A DNA stretch of 64,000 nucleotides from Candidatus Obscuribacter sp. (GTDB taxonomy: Bacteria; Cyanobacteriota; Vampirovibrionia; Obscuribacterales; Obscuribacteraceae), in contig JADJQZ010000001.1 in NCBI GenBank assembly GCA_016712465.1, positions 3,968,001 to 4,032,000 of the forward strand, written 5' to 3'. The notes beneath the pieces are model-generated. The model saw only the letters and a list, made by a program, of their open reading frames with translations. It searched no databases and was not told the origin of the DNA. Numbering within the stretch: position 1 is the first letter of the stretch; each line of letters starts with the position of its first letter. Made by a program: the position numbers and the translations under genes. Positions 63,796-64,000 of the stretch are shown here, piece by piece.

Positions 63796-64000
63796 TTAGA
63801 CTTCCGGTTCGATCAATCCGTAGTTACCATCCCGTCGATGGTAAACAGTGTTCACCTGACTGGTTTCCGAATTGATGAACATGAAGAAGTCATGACCCAG
63901 AAGGTCCATATGCTTACAAGCCTCCTCAGGCAGCATAGGCTTCAATGGGAACCGCTTAGAACGAACTATCTTGGGTCGGATGTCTTCAAGAGCCAGATCC
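63796..64000 (-). CDS. hpf: Ribosome hibernation promoting factor, C-terminal end (partial)
   Basis: 67 residues run in from the right edge and end at TAA 63796. They match the C-terminal dimerisation domain of long-form HPF: IVRSKRFPLKPMLPEEACKHM, LLGHDFFMFINSET, VYHRRDGNYGLIEPEV. Long HPF joins two 70S ribosomes into inactive 100S dimers in stress or stationary phase. The N-terminal RaiA-like domain lies outside the window. Confidence 0.95.
   Translation of the reverse strand, partial: DLALEDIRPKIVRSKRFPLKPMLPEEACKHMDLLGHDFFMFINSETSQVNTVYHRRDGNYGLIEPEV

Overview
The window is bacterial DNA with mixed coding strands, built like a diderm genome. It carries lgt, UvrC, RadA/Sms, RarA, a type IV secretion gene set, many exported proteins with signal peptides and very large TPR proteins. 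Giant TPR proteins, a bacterial serpin and long proline/glycine-rich secretion proteins would suit a non-photosynthetic cyanobacterial relative (Vampirovibrionia/Obscuribacterales type). That placement is a guess from gene content; no rRNA or tRNA gene was seen.

Region 1 (about 1-13.76 kb, + strand) is one tight operon already running at the left edge. In order it encodes an Asp/Asn beta-hydroxylase-like protein, a ParB/Srx-fold protein, a CooC-like ATPase, a fold-III PLP decarboxylase, a cysteine synthase-rhodanese fusion, a cysteine desulfurase, a CrtI-like flavoprotein, a GNAT protein, a Fur-family regulator, a second CooC-like ATPase and a double methyltransferase. The ParB/Srx + SbnA-like + SbnH-like + Fur combination recalls staphyloferrin B precursor supply. 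The sulfur-relay enzymes and the two CooC-like ATPases with an altered metal motif do not belong to that pathway. This is my best candidate for an undescribed biosynthetic or metal-handling system.

Region 2 (about 13.9-23.1 kb) is an accessory patch. Two directly repeated ~92-bp sequences enclose an Rhs/YD-repeat protein broken by an in-frame TGA, a possible immunity gene, a lysozyme-like protein, a decayed IS3-family element and gene remnants. One of two related GNAT genes lies inside the repeats and the other just outside. Next come a divergent phosphoketolase lacking canonical active-site histidines, a small anchored protein and a serpin (to 27.4 kb).

Region 3 (27.5-47.5 kb, - strand) is a type IV secretion locus. 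It has a VirD4-like coupling ATPase, VirB8-like, VirB4, VirB3-like, a DUF2225-like protein, a giant VirB6/TrbL-like protein with tandem repeats, a truncated copy of its N-terminus, a pilin-like protein and four secreted low-complexity proteins. No VirB9, VirB10, VirB11 or relaxase is recognisable. A palindrome recurs upstream of three of the genes.

Region 4 (48-64 kb) is mostly housekeeping (rarA, uvrC, radA, lgt, and the end of hpf at the right edge). It also holds an AbiL-type AAA ATPase/RloB defence pair, TPR and coiled-coil proteins, and several clear terminators and hairpins.
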